From NCBI GenBank assembly GCA_023053545.1, contig JAKZAN010000004.1, forward strand, positions 4,154,001 through 4,218,000: a DNA stretch of 64,000 nucleotides, given 5' to 3'. How positions within the stretch are numbered: position 1 is the stretch's first letter; the number at the start of each line of letters is the position of its first letter. The position numbers were made by a program, and so were the translations under genes. Below the pieces are notes generated by a model. That model saw nothing but the letters and a program-made list of their open reading frames with translations, searched no databases and was not told the origin of the DNA. Shown in pieces: positions 13,605 through 26,700 of the stretch. This DNA is from Lepidurus packardi. Lineage: Eukaryota; Arthropoda; Branchiopoda; Notostraca; Triopsidae.

Positions 13605-15024
13605 TTACCAGGTGCGGGCGGGTAAAACTTGAGGACGATGCTGTAGCGGTTGGTTACCGCCGTTCCAAGGTTTGGAATTGTTACCGGCACCACCAGGGCG
13701 ACCGTTTACAGGGGGGCGACCACCTCCATTGCCACCGGGTAATTGAGGACTCCTCCTTCAAAGTACGTAAACAGGACGTAAAAACTCTGCTAGTTAAAAA
13801 GTTGACAACATTTCTTACTTAACGCGGGGTGCTTGGGCGGTTGGCAATTTGGGTTCGGTCCTATAATATAAATATCGTGTGTTTTATTATAAAAGGTAAT
13901 ACAGGAGTGGGTTACTACAATCTGTATATTACTTCCATCGATATTAGTGCTACTTTTTTGTAATAGAAAAACAACTTGGAATGTTAGAAAGGACTTACGG
14001 TATGGGATCTACGAACGGACGTGTTTGCTTGTCCCTGGGAAGTCAGACAGAGAATTATACGAATTAGTTGACAATTTTTTATTTCAATTGTTGAAGTGGA
14101 TTGAATAATGCAAAAAATGTCATCTTCGTTGAATATGAGCAAATTTTCACTTTCACGGAATTTTCACGGAAAGTCAAAACAACAAGAAAATTAAGATATG
14201 GAGATATGGCTCCGTGGACTTACCCTAGCGGTGGACGACCGCCGCCGTTGGCACCTGGACGTGCAGGGACTTTCGCGGGAAGTGTCACAGCCTTTTGTGT
14301 CCTTTTTTAATCAATAATTGAATGAAATTAGTTGAGATCAAGAGAAAAAGAATGTTTTAATAAAGGAGACTTACGTGGGAGCGATACCTCCACCATTGGC
14401 TCCAGGTCTAGGTAAGTCCCTATAAAGAAAAATAGGGTAAAATTTCCCAAGCAAGCCAACTTTCAACCGTAATATCTTTGAAATCTAGTGAAAAAGATCG
14501 AGTTTGGTTATTATATAGGCTGTTTCAGAGATTTTGTTTTGTTTCCTATGTACATAATTTTAATGTTTGACGGGAAATGGGAACGTAAGATTGCTTAGAC
14601 TTTTACCCTTGAGGTCTAATGCCTCCTCCATTTTGGCCGGTGATGGGACGTCCATTTGCAGGTTTAACTTGAGTGGACCTTAAAATGAAAACCACAAAAA
14701 ATGTCAAAGATTTGTCAAACTAAGACGAACTTTTCTTTACGATGTGGGTTGAATTCCGCCGCCATTTGCCCCCGGCAAGACTGTCGGTACTTGTTGCGGA
14801 CTGCGTCTAGAAAGTGTTTAATAAGATTGAGTTAGAATTTGAAGGATGATCACAGGGACGGTAAAACGTTTTACGGTCGGATGCCAAAATTCTTACTTTT
14901 CCAGTGGACCAGCCCAAGCGGATTGGAAAAAGAAGGCGCCGCAACACAGGAATGCTGCTACGCATACCTAGAATTGGATATTAGTGGAAGAGAAGCTCCC
15001 TTAGTCGTTAGTCAATCTTACCAT
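13605..15024 (-). CDS. Novel secreted Pro/Gly/Asn-rich protein made of repeated small exons
   Basis: I do not recognise this family. Nine coding exons close in frame to 187 residues: 15022-15024 (just ATG), 14897-14967, 14741-14806, 14607-14678, 14375-14419, 14224-14301, 13999-14034, 13819-13860 and 13605-13755. Exon 2 supplies a signal peptide core (MVCVAAFLCCGAFFFQSAWA). The mature part opens GPLE-KR-SPQ. Five exons each hold one Asn/Gln-Gly-Gly-Gly motif: PGANGGGI, GQNGGGIRP, PGANGGGIAP, PGANGGGRPP and PGGNGGGRPP. Every intron from the second on is phase 2, so exons can duplicate without breaking frame. The last exon begins KRSPQ again, repeating the dibasic site near the N-terminus. There are no mature-part cysteines. 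It may be a peptide precursor, a matrix or silk-like protein, or an antimicrobial. Function is unknown. Confidence 0.85.
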
Positions 15025-15057
15025 ATTAAGACGAACCATGATAAATTGCGAAGGGTT

Positions 15058-15102
15058 GACTGAGCACTGATGACAAGCTTGCAATGGGCCGTCATATTTA
15101 TA
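15058..15102 (-). promoter_or_regulatory. Core promoter (TATA box plus TCAGT initiator) of the repeat-exon secreted gene
   Basis: The minus strand has TATAAATA at 15102-15095 and the arthropod initiator TCAGTG at 15070-15065, about 34 nt downstream, followed by TCAGTC at 15063-15058. The ATG exon lies about 45 nt further on. Spacing fits a focused arthropod promoter. Confidence 0.65.
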
Positions 15103-17982
15103 GTTGGAGTATAAGAGCCATCGCATACGTGCCAGGCGCTTCGTAAAACCCCGGGACTTTCCTCTGCAGCATCCGGAAATTCCCAACAACTTTCACGCCT
15201 CAAAACACACCAGTCACGTGACTTATGTAAACAACCTTAAATCCTCGTGTCATTCTCTAGGTGAGGACATGATGCTTGACTTTACGTTCAGTTCTTCATG
15301 CATAAAATGGTAAACATGCACAAATAATAAAAAAAGAGTTAAAAAAAAGAATTGGAAAACTGTTGTTGACTATGACACGGGTTTTTACTTGCGGTTGGCG
15401 CTGCGGTTTCCCTTACGGTTTTCCCCACGTCAACAAAATTTTAAGTCAACAGCAAACTATAGGGGGTCATAATTTAGTATTACATCAAGCTTTTAAAAAC
15501 AAGTCGTAACTTAAAGGCATACGTATAATTCCCCATTCCGTCAGAAAATGTAGGTAATAAAAACTCAAAACCTGAAGCAAACCTGGCGTGTGAAGAGCTT
15601 TGCTGATATTCTTTCGAATTATGTGTTTGGATCTACCGATGTGTTTTTAGGCTGTGAGTATAATAACGATCAATTGCGATATAGGCGACCTTATTAGTTT
15701 TTAACTACCTTTTTACCCAATAGGGTGTTTCTCTGAGCTTCGGTAGAAGGTGCACCAAAGCAGTTTCAACTGAAAGCGAACGTTTATTCGCGTGATGTTG
15801 AATTCACTGTTGTTTGCTTTGAGGGTTTAGAGTAAGCGTCAGAGTTTGAAGACGTACTCAGGTGTCTAGTTAACGTTCACTTTCAAGGTTAATTGGGACA
15901 TCGGCTGTCATTTAATTTCTTTCAAGGTTCGTTTTGATAGTGTTATTTTTAATTGCGTTGTATGTAACAATGGTGAGCTCGAGGTGTTCAGAAGGTCTTG
16001 AAAAAGTTGCATGTCTCTTTTGCACGACAATTGTTTGTTTTTCTTTAAGTTTAAGGTACATAAAATTGGCACCTGCGCCAGGAATATTACAACGATTGAG
16101 TGTCTGGTTCAAAGAACACTTGCTATCAGCGAATAGAATGCGTAACGCCGTCAACGAATGGAGCAGAATTCTCTTGGACTCTTCTCGTGTTGGTTGAAGT
16201 TCAGTGAACCTTTCGTACCAGAAGTTTATTTGCCGCGCTATTTTACTAGAAAAGGGAAGTAGACCTTTTGGAATTACTGATCGAGTTTGAAAAGTTATTG
16301 CTACGAAGGAGTGCAGTAATAATTCTGATGTCGCCTGCAGCGATACCGAAAAAGCCTGTTATCGTATAATGGACAGCAAGTATGTTTGCCATGTATCATG
16401 TTGGTGGGGTGGGAATATCTTTCATCGTGTCACGAAGAAAGCTTTGTGTTACAGCGGAAAGGCAGGAAAGGGAACAGCACAGTGAAAAAGTTTGCAGGGA
16501 TTTGTTCTGCTCTTTAGAAGCAAGGGGGCTCGGGAGGTTTGTTGCGGCTGAATAACGACCAGGACGATAATGGCTCAGAATTATGAGTCTGCTCTGACAC
16601 GGCTGGTATCGCATGTCACACGTTAGATTTTTTTCTTGGCCTTGGCGTATATACTCCTGCTACTCATCAAGACACATTTACGCGGGCTGAAAAGAAAAAG
16701 ACAAAAGCCACGCGTTTTCTTTTTTCTTCCTTTATTAAAGATTATCCGATTTTTATTTCGGTTTGAGAACAAAAAAAAATATTGCCGAGTTATATAGGAG
16801 ACGAAATATCTCGGAAACATCTAGCTAAAAATTATGAGAGGCTCAGAAAAAAAACTGTACAGGCTTGGGTTGCCTTCGCAGGGCTTGTCTTACGGTATAT
16901 CGACAGAAATAGAAGTAGAAAAGCAAGATAGAGCTCCTAAAGAGGAGCACGTCATGATATGTCACAGACAACAGAGCCGTTTGGCTAAGGATCAACTTGA
17001 TAGCGACATGCCCTCCCCACACCGTGATGGAATTATGCTAGCATAATTCTGGGGAACCTGAAGGGGAAAAAAATGGTTTTGGAAAAATACTTCTTTAGCG
17101 CTCTCTTTTTGCAGTTATAAATTAACATCTTAAACTATTTAAATGTGGGGGTTTTATTCGCCTTCGACTTTTCTGGGGTATGCAATTGGAATCGCTTTTA
17201 GTTAAAACGCGTTTTCACACAAACCTAGTTTTGGACTAATAGAGTGAAAGAGAGAGTAAGCGAGATTTGGCGGATCTTTTATTTGTGTGGCAGCTAGATG
17301 TAGTTTTGGTTTGGAGAGCATTGTTGTGGTGTCTGTTTGGTGTCAAGGAAATACGGCAGCTGCTGTTACGTTGTCTTGTAGATACCAGAAGCCGCATTCT
17401 TCCGCCTTGTGTTTAGAACAGCAACACTAATGTGAAACAATTCACGGGACGGTTTCCCGACTCCATAAAAAGTACAGCGACAAGCGGGACAACTCCTTGT
17501 TGCGACGTTATTTTACTACGCACCAGTAAGTTGCACATGTGCCCGGTCGCTCATTGGCGTCATCCCGCCTTTTACCGCTTGCTGTAACGATAATTGTTTA
17601 AGCGTGTCTTATTACCTTTAGTATGATGGTCGGCGTGACGCCATCGTGTTTTGAAACTGAACCTAATTTTTGTTAACTTTTTCAATGACAATCGGTTGTC
17701 ATTTAGCTTTTATTTTCTTTTTTTTCTATTTTTTTTTTACCTTACATTGACGAAAAGGTTGTAAATTAGAGAACTACTTACGCCAGAAGGCAGATATTTC
17801 TTGGAAAGACGTAGAATAGTTTTTTTTACTACTAAAAGTTTGGGCTGAAAACGGGAACCTGAAACATTCTGAAGTTGGAAAAGGATCTTGGGGGAAAAGA
17901 AGGATCTGGACTTCACCTTTAAACAAGAACTGACTCTCTAATTTTTTGTGTCACTAGCTCCTCATCTTAGGGTTTCTACAGC

Positions 17983-18016
17983 TATATAACCTTCTGTGTC
18001 TAATACCGCATCAGTT
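17983..18016 (+). promoter_or_regulatory. Possible core promoter (TATATAA plus TCAGTT, 30 nt apart)
   Basis: TATATAA begins at about 17983 and TCAGTT at 18011, putting the initiator adenine 30 nt from the TATA start. A further TCAGTAAC follows. An ATG at 18049 opens 57 codons that start with a strongly hydrophobic stretch (FLGILIFFSLLFLCSIF), like a signal anchor. No downstream exon was identified. Confidence 0.35.
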
Positions 18017-20208
18017 CATCAGTAACCAAAAAATTGTATCCTCACATCATGCCGCATCTCTCTTTTCTCGGGATTCTTATTTTCTTTTCTTTGTTATTTC
18101 TTTGTTCTATTTTTATTTTTAATTTTTTGTGGGTGCCACAATCCTGGCATATTTCGGGTGACTTTGAGCAGTCTTGGGTTGATAACTCTTTCCTACGAAA
18201 TATATATTTATATAAACTTTAATTTTAATTTTGTACTTAAAACTTTTGTTATAAGTTGGTCCTCTGGTTATTAGATTTGAGATCCCCTTGATCCACGTAG
18301 AGGAATAAGAACGAAAGCAGCACCAAGAAGTCAATATCACGGAGTTTCGAGCCTGGAATGCAGCAGCGATGCTTATAGCGAACAATGGATAGGGTCGCTT
18401 GGAAAGAGAGAAGAGAGAGAGACCTAGGAATAAAGACACAAGAGGAACGATATCAAGCGACATCGATCGGCGGAATCCAGGGTAGAAACTCAAGGAAGAA
18501 AACAATTTTATATACCCCTTTCTACCGCAGGAGGACCATGAAAGGCGAGCAAAACCATCAACGCGCAAGCCAAACGGATAAAGGAAACTAAGTTGAGGCG
18601 ACGCTTACTGGACGACGCTGGGAACGACATTGACGACGCCATGTTGAAGACAAGAGGAGGGAGAGAGACGCCAATCAAGTAGCATTCATCTCAAGCTTCA
18701 TGGACGTCGTCATGGAAACGCACTTATAAGGCGCCATATTATCTCTCCCTTCACATGCCATTGGTAAAGCAATCCCTATAGAGCTCCACTTCCTTCTTTT
18801 TTCTTAACTCTCTTCAAAAGACTGCAATTACCCGTTTGGGATGCCCACTAGCCATTTAACTTGACCAAACCAAAACTCAGCAACGTTGTTCTCTCGGATC
18901 TTAAAGCATAAGGCATTCAGTATGGAGGACTCGAAAAGCGGATCATACACTCCATACTGTTACCTGTTACCATACATCTGGTACCTGTTACCTTCGAGGC
19001 CAATAAAGAAGTTGTAAAAATAGGAAGTTTTTTAAATATTAACAATATAAAAACAGAATGTGAAGATTTGTAATATTACAAATAAGATATGACGGCTTTA
19101 CAATTGCAGAATTGTAACACATTATACATTTACGGAAATTTTTGCACAGCATTAAGCGCAAGATTTTTATTCATTGCACTTTTAGTTTTATATCGATAGA
19201 CAGGTCAATTGTATTTGGTTCTTTTCGCGGGAAAGTTGTTTAGGGCCGGGGAATGCAGTAGGCGGAGCCTAAGCTCCCGATGTTTTTGATCTATTTACTG
19301 CACTTACTGTACTGTAAAGAATTCGACTTTCCGACGGTTATTTCACGTGAGAACTTGGAATTTCACAGAGGATTAGTCAATTAATTCTTGAGTGGTCCAC
19401 CAGACAAACGCTTAGCTTTGTGAAACATTACTAACCATACTAACTTTTGTTCTACATTTTGTAAAGCTGCTTGGATGTTTCTGAGATTGTTACGGGTATA
19501 TATAAAAAAATATTATGGGTTGGGCCATTCTAGGGGTCAATTATTAATCGTCGACGAAAGGAATTCTTGTCCAACAATGAAAAGGAATTTGCTCCCGCTA
19601 TTTTGAAGGCAGATCAAAAAAGTATCGCCGCTAATCAGTATTACTGAAACCAGATTCTTGTTTCCTTAAAACTCCCTAAGTCGTGATCATGTTTATCGCT
19701 AATGTAGAATGACCGAGGACGAGCTAACAAAAAACTATGGGCTAGAGCGAGTGCAGTCAGCATCAAGCGAGCCGACAAAAAGGCACAGCAGCAGCAGCTC
19801 CCACTCAGTCATTTTTGCCCGACTTATTTAACTCGGTTGCGTAAAAATCTGGCCATCGTTTTCTTCCATCGCATCCCCTTTTGGAACGCAATAACGAGTT
19901 ATTCTCTCTACTATCAAGGCCATCTCAGCTTTTCAGGGGCGGAGTCTGGGTTGAACAAGGGGAGATCTAGAGCATGGATGTAAAAGAACATTTTGAAGTA
20001 TATAACAGGTTCTTCTCGGCGCGCGGATGAAGAATCGAAGAAATCTCTCGACCCTCCTCCCCCCCAAAAAAGTCAAAAGATGCTGTACGTATGCTGGCAG
20101 CCCAGGGGGACCGAGGGACAGAGTGGAAAAAGAGACACACGAGGAGGAGATGGGAGGGAGAGACAGAGCAACCCCCGAGGAGGCTTAGACCACGCCCATT
20201 CTGGTGAC

Positions 20209-20216
20209 TGACGTCA
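20209..20216. promoter_or_regulatory. Full CRE palindrome TGACGTCA upstream of vestigial
   Basis: A perfect 8-bp CREB/ATF palindrome lies about 540 bp upstream of the vestigial ATG, in a GC-rich patch that also has a CCACGCCC box and ATTGG boxes. This suggests promoter-proximal sequence. The transcription start is not established. Confidence 0.4.
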
Positions 20217-20758
20217 CCAAGTCGTTCCACACTCCGATTGTCCTCTCGCAAGCTCATTGGGCGACAATTGGACCTCAACTCACGAGTTTGGAAGCTTTTG
20301 GCGACATCCAAACTCTCCAAACTCCTAGCAAAAGAAGAGGGCAAAAGAGGGCTAGGGTTTCAGTTGAATGTCACACATGTGGCTCAATGTATCCTCTTCT
20401 CCAAAGTTCCTCACGTCGACTCCAAGCCAAGATATACTTCAACATATAAGTTGACATTTGTTTCCTCGGACAGTTTTAACATCTCCTGCTCCGCATTGGG
20501 ATATCCTTTACTGAATATTTTGGGCTGTTGTAGTTTTACGCAAACGGGTCCAAATCTTTTCCCACCGAATTTGCGTCGTTTGCAAAACCGGTTGAGGTTA
20601 AAAGTAATAGTGACGTTAGCTTCGCTGAACCGAATAAAGCGGCGACGAGTTACTGAACATTAAACTCGGAACTTAAAGCGAGGATTATTGCCAACGTCGG
20701 GGTTCTTAGGTGATGTGGTCGTGGGTGATGCGTTGTTGTGTGTGCCATGTGTGACACG

Positions 20759-23700
20759 ATGAGCTGTGCCCAAGTTATGTACCAACCGTATATGCCCTAT
20801 TTGTCGTACGATCGGTCTGCGAACCCGGCCGAAGACAAGGTAAGAACGCGTCTTGGAGTCAAAGAAATCCGTACAGATTTATAAAAGGGCAGAAATATAT
20901 GTGTTGCAGAATCCATTTCTATCACCAATTCTGTCAAGGGTTTTTTGTTGGTCTGTCAATTTGCCAGCTTTTCATTTTTTTTTCTTATTTTCGTGAATGG
21001 GCAAAGTATTGTTAACTTCAGTCTCCTTTATATGTTCCTAACTGAGTAAGAATTAACTTCAGATTTTGTAGGGAGTTTAGTTAAAGTTATAGTTTGGAAA
21101 GACTTTCAGAGTAGACCTTTCTCGGTTGTATTCTGTAACTGAATTCCATGTATTAAATGCATCTCGTCTTTTGTTTAGAAGTACCGATTGCACGATTCAA
21201 GCGCCGAAAGCTCTTTTCCGGGCGGTTACCTCTTATTGGGTCACCGCCATCCTGCACATCACTCGACTTTTTCACACACGACTGACCTAAGCCACCATAG
21301 CGTGAATGTGCCACCGCTAGCTCCTCCGCAGACTCCGGGACCTTCTTCCTCGTCTTCGGCCTCTTCGTCTTGCGGAATCGCACCGTCTGCTTCGGGTGTA
21401 AACACTTCTAATAGCAGAATTATAATACCGCCTGGACCAGCGTCCGCTTCGACATCCAGTAATGTCATCCGCCCCGGTCCTTCGTCCAACAATTCGGGAG
21501 GCCAGGATGCAGTGATACGGGTCAAAAGTGACCATGAGGAAGAAGAACAGCATAAAGAGGCGCAATACTTGTCCGCCAATTGCGTCCTCTTTACACACTA
21601 TTGTGGCGATGTGGCGTCTATGGTGGATGAACATTTTAACCGTGCGCTCAGCCAAGAATCGTCCTTTGCGGAATCCAAAGGAGTCATTACCAAAGGTAAG
21701 CACACTGGGAATGTCTTTTTTTTTTTTTTTTTTAGATAGTCAGTTCCTGTCGTTACACCGCTTTTTGGTCCAGAATACTTATTTGCATTTTCGGCGCCCA
21801 GGCTTACCTTTGGCTTAAGGATGTTAGGGTGTTAGACAAGGAAAGAGAGAAAAAGAGAGAGACAGTTAAAGAGACGAACTCTTGGTTAAAGACGAGAGGG
21901 TGGACAGATTGCATTGTCTGCTCGACACGTGCCAAACAACACACTGCAAACGCACCCGTAGCAAAACAACAATTTTTTCTGGGTTAGCCGTAGCTACAGC
22001 GTGGACAGCAAATAGCAATGCACTCCGACGCAAAGGTTTCAACTCGAGCTGCAGAAGAACTTACACGAGCAATCCCATTAACATCTTACTGTTATGCTAT
22101 CTTAGAATCTTAGAAAGAGAAAGAGCAAAAGCACACTAGACAGGAAACTGACTGTCTTCACCGCCGGTAATGTTACCTTTTCGCACTGTTGGGGATGGAC
22201 AGCCCATACAACTTTAAGACCGCATAGCCTGTTATTAAATTTTGAAATGGAACTCATTAAGGATCTAAGCTAATACTCCTATATTCTCCATAGTATGACT
22301 TTTTGTCCGTTTCACGAAGCTAGGACTGCGTAATAAAAGGTGTCTAACCGCGCGGGAATATCCAATTGGATTGTTTAATTATCTCGAGCATTCATTATAG
22401 TCAAACTTTGGAACAATAAGAGTTTTTTTTACTAGTATATAAAACCTTTCATGTCAAATTCCCCTAGGAAAGCAAGCTTCCGAATTATTTCTGTTCCCTT
22501 GGCGCAGAATTCAGACTGCATTACTTCCTATAGATCACAAGCTGGGCTTTTCCATATTCCCAAATTTGGCAGACATTTTTTTCCCACGCGGAATGAACCG
22601 CTCTCACCGCATGTACTTTGGTGACTTCCAGGGAAGCTATGCAAGTAACAGTAAATGCCCACGTTTGTCCCAAGCCAGCATAAACGTTTCGGATTTCCGA
22701 GCGCTCCTGCAATGTATTCGCTTGCAATGTTGAGTTGACGGTATGCATAATCAGTTGCAGGAATCTATAACTTGCTTACTTGCGAGGAGTTGCTTAAGAT
22801 GTGCAATGGTTTTGCTTGGGTACTTTGCTGGACGATCGGACCATGGCCAAACTCCCTTGCCTGACCTTTTTCATGTGGGACAATTCCAGACGACACATTC
22901 CTTGTTAAGTCTTTGACAAATGAGCTACAGCGAAGAACCCGTAAAATCTTACCTTCTACCTGCAAAACCGCCAAGGCACCAGCAAAACGTGAACACGATT
23001 TTCCCATCCTGCAAAACTTCCACATGCGAAAGCCTGATGCAATGGATGTAAAGTATCTCCCCCACCCTTATCCCTCCTTCTCAAGACAAAAGTTCCCTCC
23101 ATTTCTTGTTCCTAAAATAGTGTGAGTAAAGTTCGTTTCAGGTAACCTATACCTTTAATAGACAGGCCGTTTGCCATGAAGTCGTTTTTCTTATCCGCTG
23201 TTGATCACATTAAACTTGGAGTTTTGTTGGAAACCGAGCGCAAGAAAGTGGCAGTCCAAACCAAAGTTTTGCATCCACAACCGAAGTCTTTGGACTTCTT
23301 TTGTTCTTTCTTTCGGTTCGACTATTGAGTTAACTTTGCAGTGGCTTAATCTGCAGCAAGTATCTTGTGCCTTTTCCCGAGACCCACCGCGGCTTTTGGT
23401 GACAGGGATTCATCTGCATCCAGAACTATCAAGATGGGACCTTTTGAGCGTGAAAAAAGATGAGAGCATTCTGAAATTCTCCTCAGATTGCACTGATCAC
23501 GATAAACCGTTAGGACCCAATGGTCAGTAAGTCACTTATTTGATAATTGTGTATGGACTGACCATAACGTCAAGTTTTCAATTTGCTTGGCAGGCATTCC
23601 AGGTTCATCAAGATGCTTGTCAAGCAAGAGAATTAGATAGGAATGAAACTCGCAAGAATTTATTTTTTTCTGCCAAGAAGTTTCTCATAATCGAAGTCGT

Positions 23701-26700
23701 GATGATTTTCTCATTCCAAAATACTTTGGTTCCAAACCTCTTCTCTTATTTTTTCTCGGTTTTAATTCCAGTTTTTAGTTTATTAGTACGAGGAAAGACA
23801 TGTGAAGACAAATCTTGGAAGCTTTTCCATGGACTAATCAAGAATATTGATAACGAAGACGGTATACTGACAAGTTCAAATTCTTTGTCGATTGGTTGAG
23901 TTAAAAATGAGTCCATTTCATATGACTTTGTTGTCGATTCGGCTCATCTTGGGAATTTGGGAACCTCCCAGGAACAGATATACTTAACCTTCCAAATATT
24001 TTCCAACGTTTTCCTAGGTGTAAAGAGTTTGACAATGAATGTGTTTAGGAAGCGGTTCTTTGGAAGAAATAGAAAAAATAGTACTGAATTTGTATTACTT
24101 TGACAGAATCGCTGTTCACTCGTCAGGTAGTTATACTCTGTTGACATACTTTGCATACGCACCATTGAGTGTAGTAAGTTCTTGTCAATCCATGCTTCAT
24201 TGATTTTTGGACATGGACTTTGGAATTACTCAGACTCTAAAAGGGTATAGTGTAAATCGTTCTTTTCCCCCTTTGGGGCGGGGAGGAGTCTTCATGGGCT
24301 TGATTTGGTGTAATGATTAGTGTAGTCACGTAATGATTCTTGGTTATCCGGCACCAAATTTACAAGGCACGGAAGCCCATACTTGGCATACTTGAAGCCC
24401 ATCTGAGGGATTGAGGGGGAAAAAAATTGAATCCGGAATGGCGGTCTGCTGTGTATATTATCACTGGTGTTTTTTCCCTTTAAATAGGATGATACAAGTG
24501 AAACACAGGGAATTCCCTCTTATATGTATAAGCGATGATGGAGGTCTACTATGCTTCTGCACAAGGTGGTCACTTGTCCATTATCCAAATGACTAGTAGA
24601 TCCAGAACAAAGAGTTTCCGACAAACGAGCGGCGAATACCTTGACAGCCGCTCCTTTTGTCGTTGTCGGTCAAAGACATAGCATCTAAGTTTTTGATCTA
24701 GAAGTTATTTCGTCCTTTCTGGTCTTTGCGTCTTCACCCAAACCGGATCGCTTGCTTTATACCTAACTAAATTTTGTCGTTAATCAATGTGGGAAAAAGT
24801 TATGTGAAAGTCCTTGTGATTTTTTTCTCTCTCTCTCTGTTCTGTCTGCCTTCTTTTTTGAAAAACAAAAGCGAAATTTTCGGTGCAAGAAGGCATATAC
24901 TGAGACTGGTGGATAGTGCTTCTTATTGCTTCTAACAATGACTGACAGTGAGACCCAAAATTGGGGAGTAAATTTTCTGGAGACAGGGAAATTTGGGTTG
25001 ATATAAGTTTTGATGGGTGGGAAAAAGTCAATCTGGGATCTGCTGCCGCACGAAAGGCTTTTTTTTCTTGACTTGATTAAGATTCTTCATCGTATTTTTC
25101 AAGTTGTTATTGTAAACGTCACCAAGAATAATATACACTAATTGTTTCCTTAAAAGAAAAAGAAAACTTCCTAGAATGAAGCGCCTTTTTATGTCTTAGA
25201 CAAGCATTCCGTAAATAATTCACTACGATTACGTATCTTGAGAGCTTTTGTATTTGTGTTGTTGCTTTTGCCGTCTGGATAGATTTAATGCAAAGATCTG
25301 AACATGAATTTGTCAAACTTTATTTTTTTTCCGAGGACTGAAATATCAGAAATGTTTGAGATTGTTAATTATTCACTGAGTTGAGGTATTGTGCATAAAA
25401 AGTCATTTTCAGCTCCGTTATTGTTTGCTGTCGATCTTAAGTTTTTTTTATAGCGTTTTGTCATTGTTGGGATACCTGTTTCAAATACCTGACATGAAAC
25501 TAAGCTTTTAAATAGCTCGTTATATGGCTTTACCTTCAAACTTAACGCCTCTTTAACGCCCGCGAAGGGATTTTTAGGGATTTTTCACATGCCAGTTGTT
25601 ATGACTGTTGTTCCGTCAGGTGTAACTTATGACTTTGGGCAAAGGGTTTTCAACGAAATAATGAATGATTAGATCTCAATCTTAATTGCAAACCTTTGTG
25701 AAATAGTACATAACAGTTTAATCGATATACAAGGGGGGAATTCAACCATTTTCGGGCGGTAAACCAGTTTCAGTGGATGTCTACTACAGTTGACGTGTTT
25801 GTATTTGTTTGGAAGCTCCGGTCGTCGTTCTTCTTCTTGAACGGCAAGTTTCGCAAACTGTCCTTCTAGTTTAAAAGTAAAAATAAAGTGTTAAAAAGGG
25901 AATTAAAAAATAAGGTAAAGGTCCCTAGCTAATGTGAGTTCGATGTAAGTGTAAGAACTTGTGCAATGTTATTAAACAATCGATTCTTTTTTGTTTTTGT
26001 TTTCTTGCAGCCATATCTCCTATGTCGCAACGCAACTTCCCGCCCTCTTTCTGGGACAGCAATTACGTACCACAGCCCCCGCAACCGGTAAAATTGACCG
26101 GTTATGGACATCAAGCCGCTGCCTCTCATCACGACTTGTATAGTCAAGCCGAGGCGTACCACGCTGCCCACGCCATGAGTTCGCTCCATTCGCATCATCA
26201 CCACCCACACCATCCCCACTCAGCCGAAGCTTGGCATTACTCATTGGGATCCCATCATCAAGCCTACGCCGCAGCTGCCGCTCACCGGCCGAGTATGAGC
26301 GACCTGGCCGGGTCCTACTCGGGCGTCTCGGGAATGGGGGTTTCCGGGGCTGCTGGCCGATTCGCACCTCACCAGTATGGCTCGTTTCTGCTCCAAGGAG
26401 CCGCGGCGGCAGCGGCGGGGGCCGCAGCCCGAATTCAGCCAAACTCGGCGGCTGCTGCGTCGGCAATGGCGCACTGCCCCGTGAAATCTGAGCCTTGGAC
26501 GACCGGCCGGTATCCTCACGAAGCCCTCGCAATGACCGCTGCCGACTTGACTCATCCCCTTGAGGCTCATAGTGCTAATTACGCTACGGGACACCCTCAT
26601 CCTTACTCAAATGTACCAGGTAAAATACATATTTAGCTAGACCAAAGCGTCTTTCTCTGGTTACGCAATTCGTTTTGTGACGTTTTTGTTTCTTCGCTTC

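Larger units (their letters stand above)
15103..20758. other. Long intergenic region upstream of vestigial
   Basis: No conserved gene is visible on either strand in about 5.6 kb. It includes a promoter-like TATA/initiator pair at 17983-18016 with a hydrophobic frame behind it, and a CTTATAAG box at 18723-18730 on the minus side of a short ATG exon candidate (18609-18642). Close to vestigial there are a CRE palindrome and inverted CCAAT-type boxes near 20254-20272. Confidence 0.45.

Noticed and set aside
18119..18568. 149-residue minus-strand frame as a gene
   Set aside because: Low-complexity hydrophobic and basic composition, no recognised motif, and it overlaps the better promoter-like signal on the plus strand.
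18609..18642. First coding exon on the minus strand (MASSMSFPASS then GTAAGC) behind a CTTATAAG box
   Set aside because: Good Kozak context and donor, but no credible second exon was found and the exon is too short to judge.
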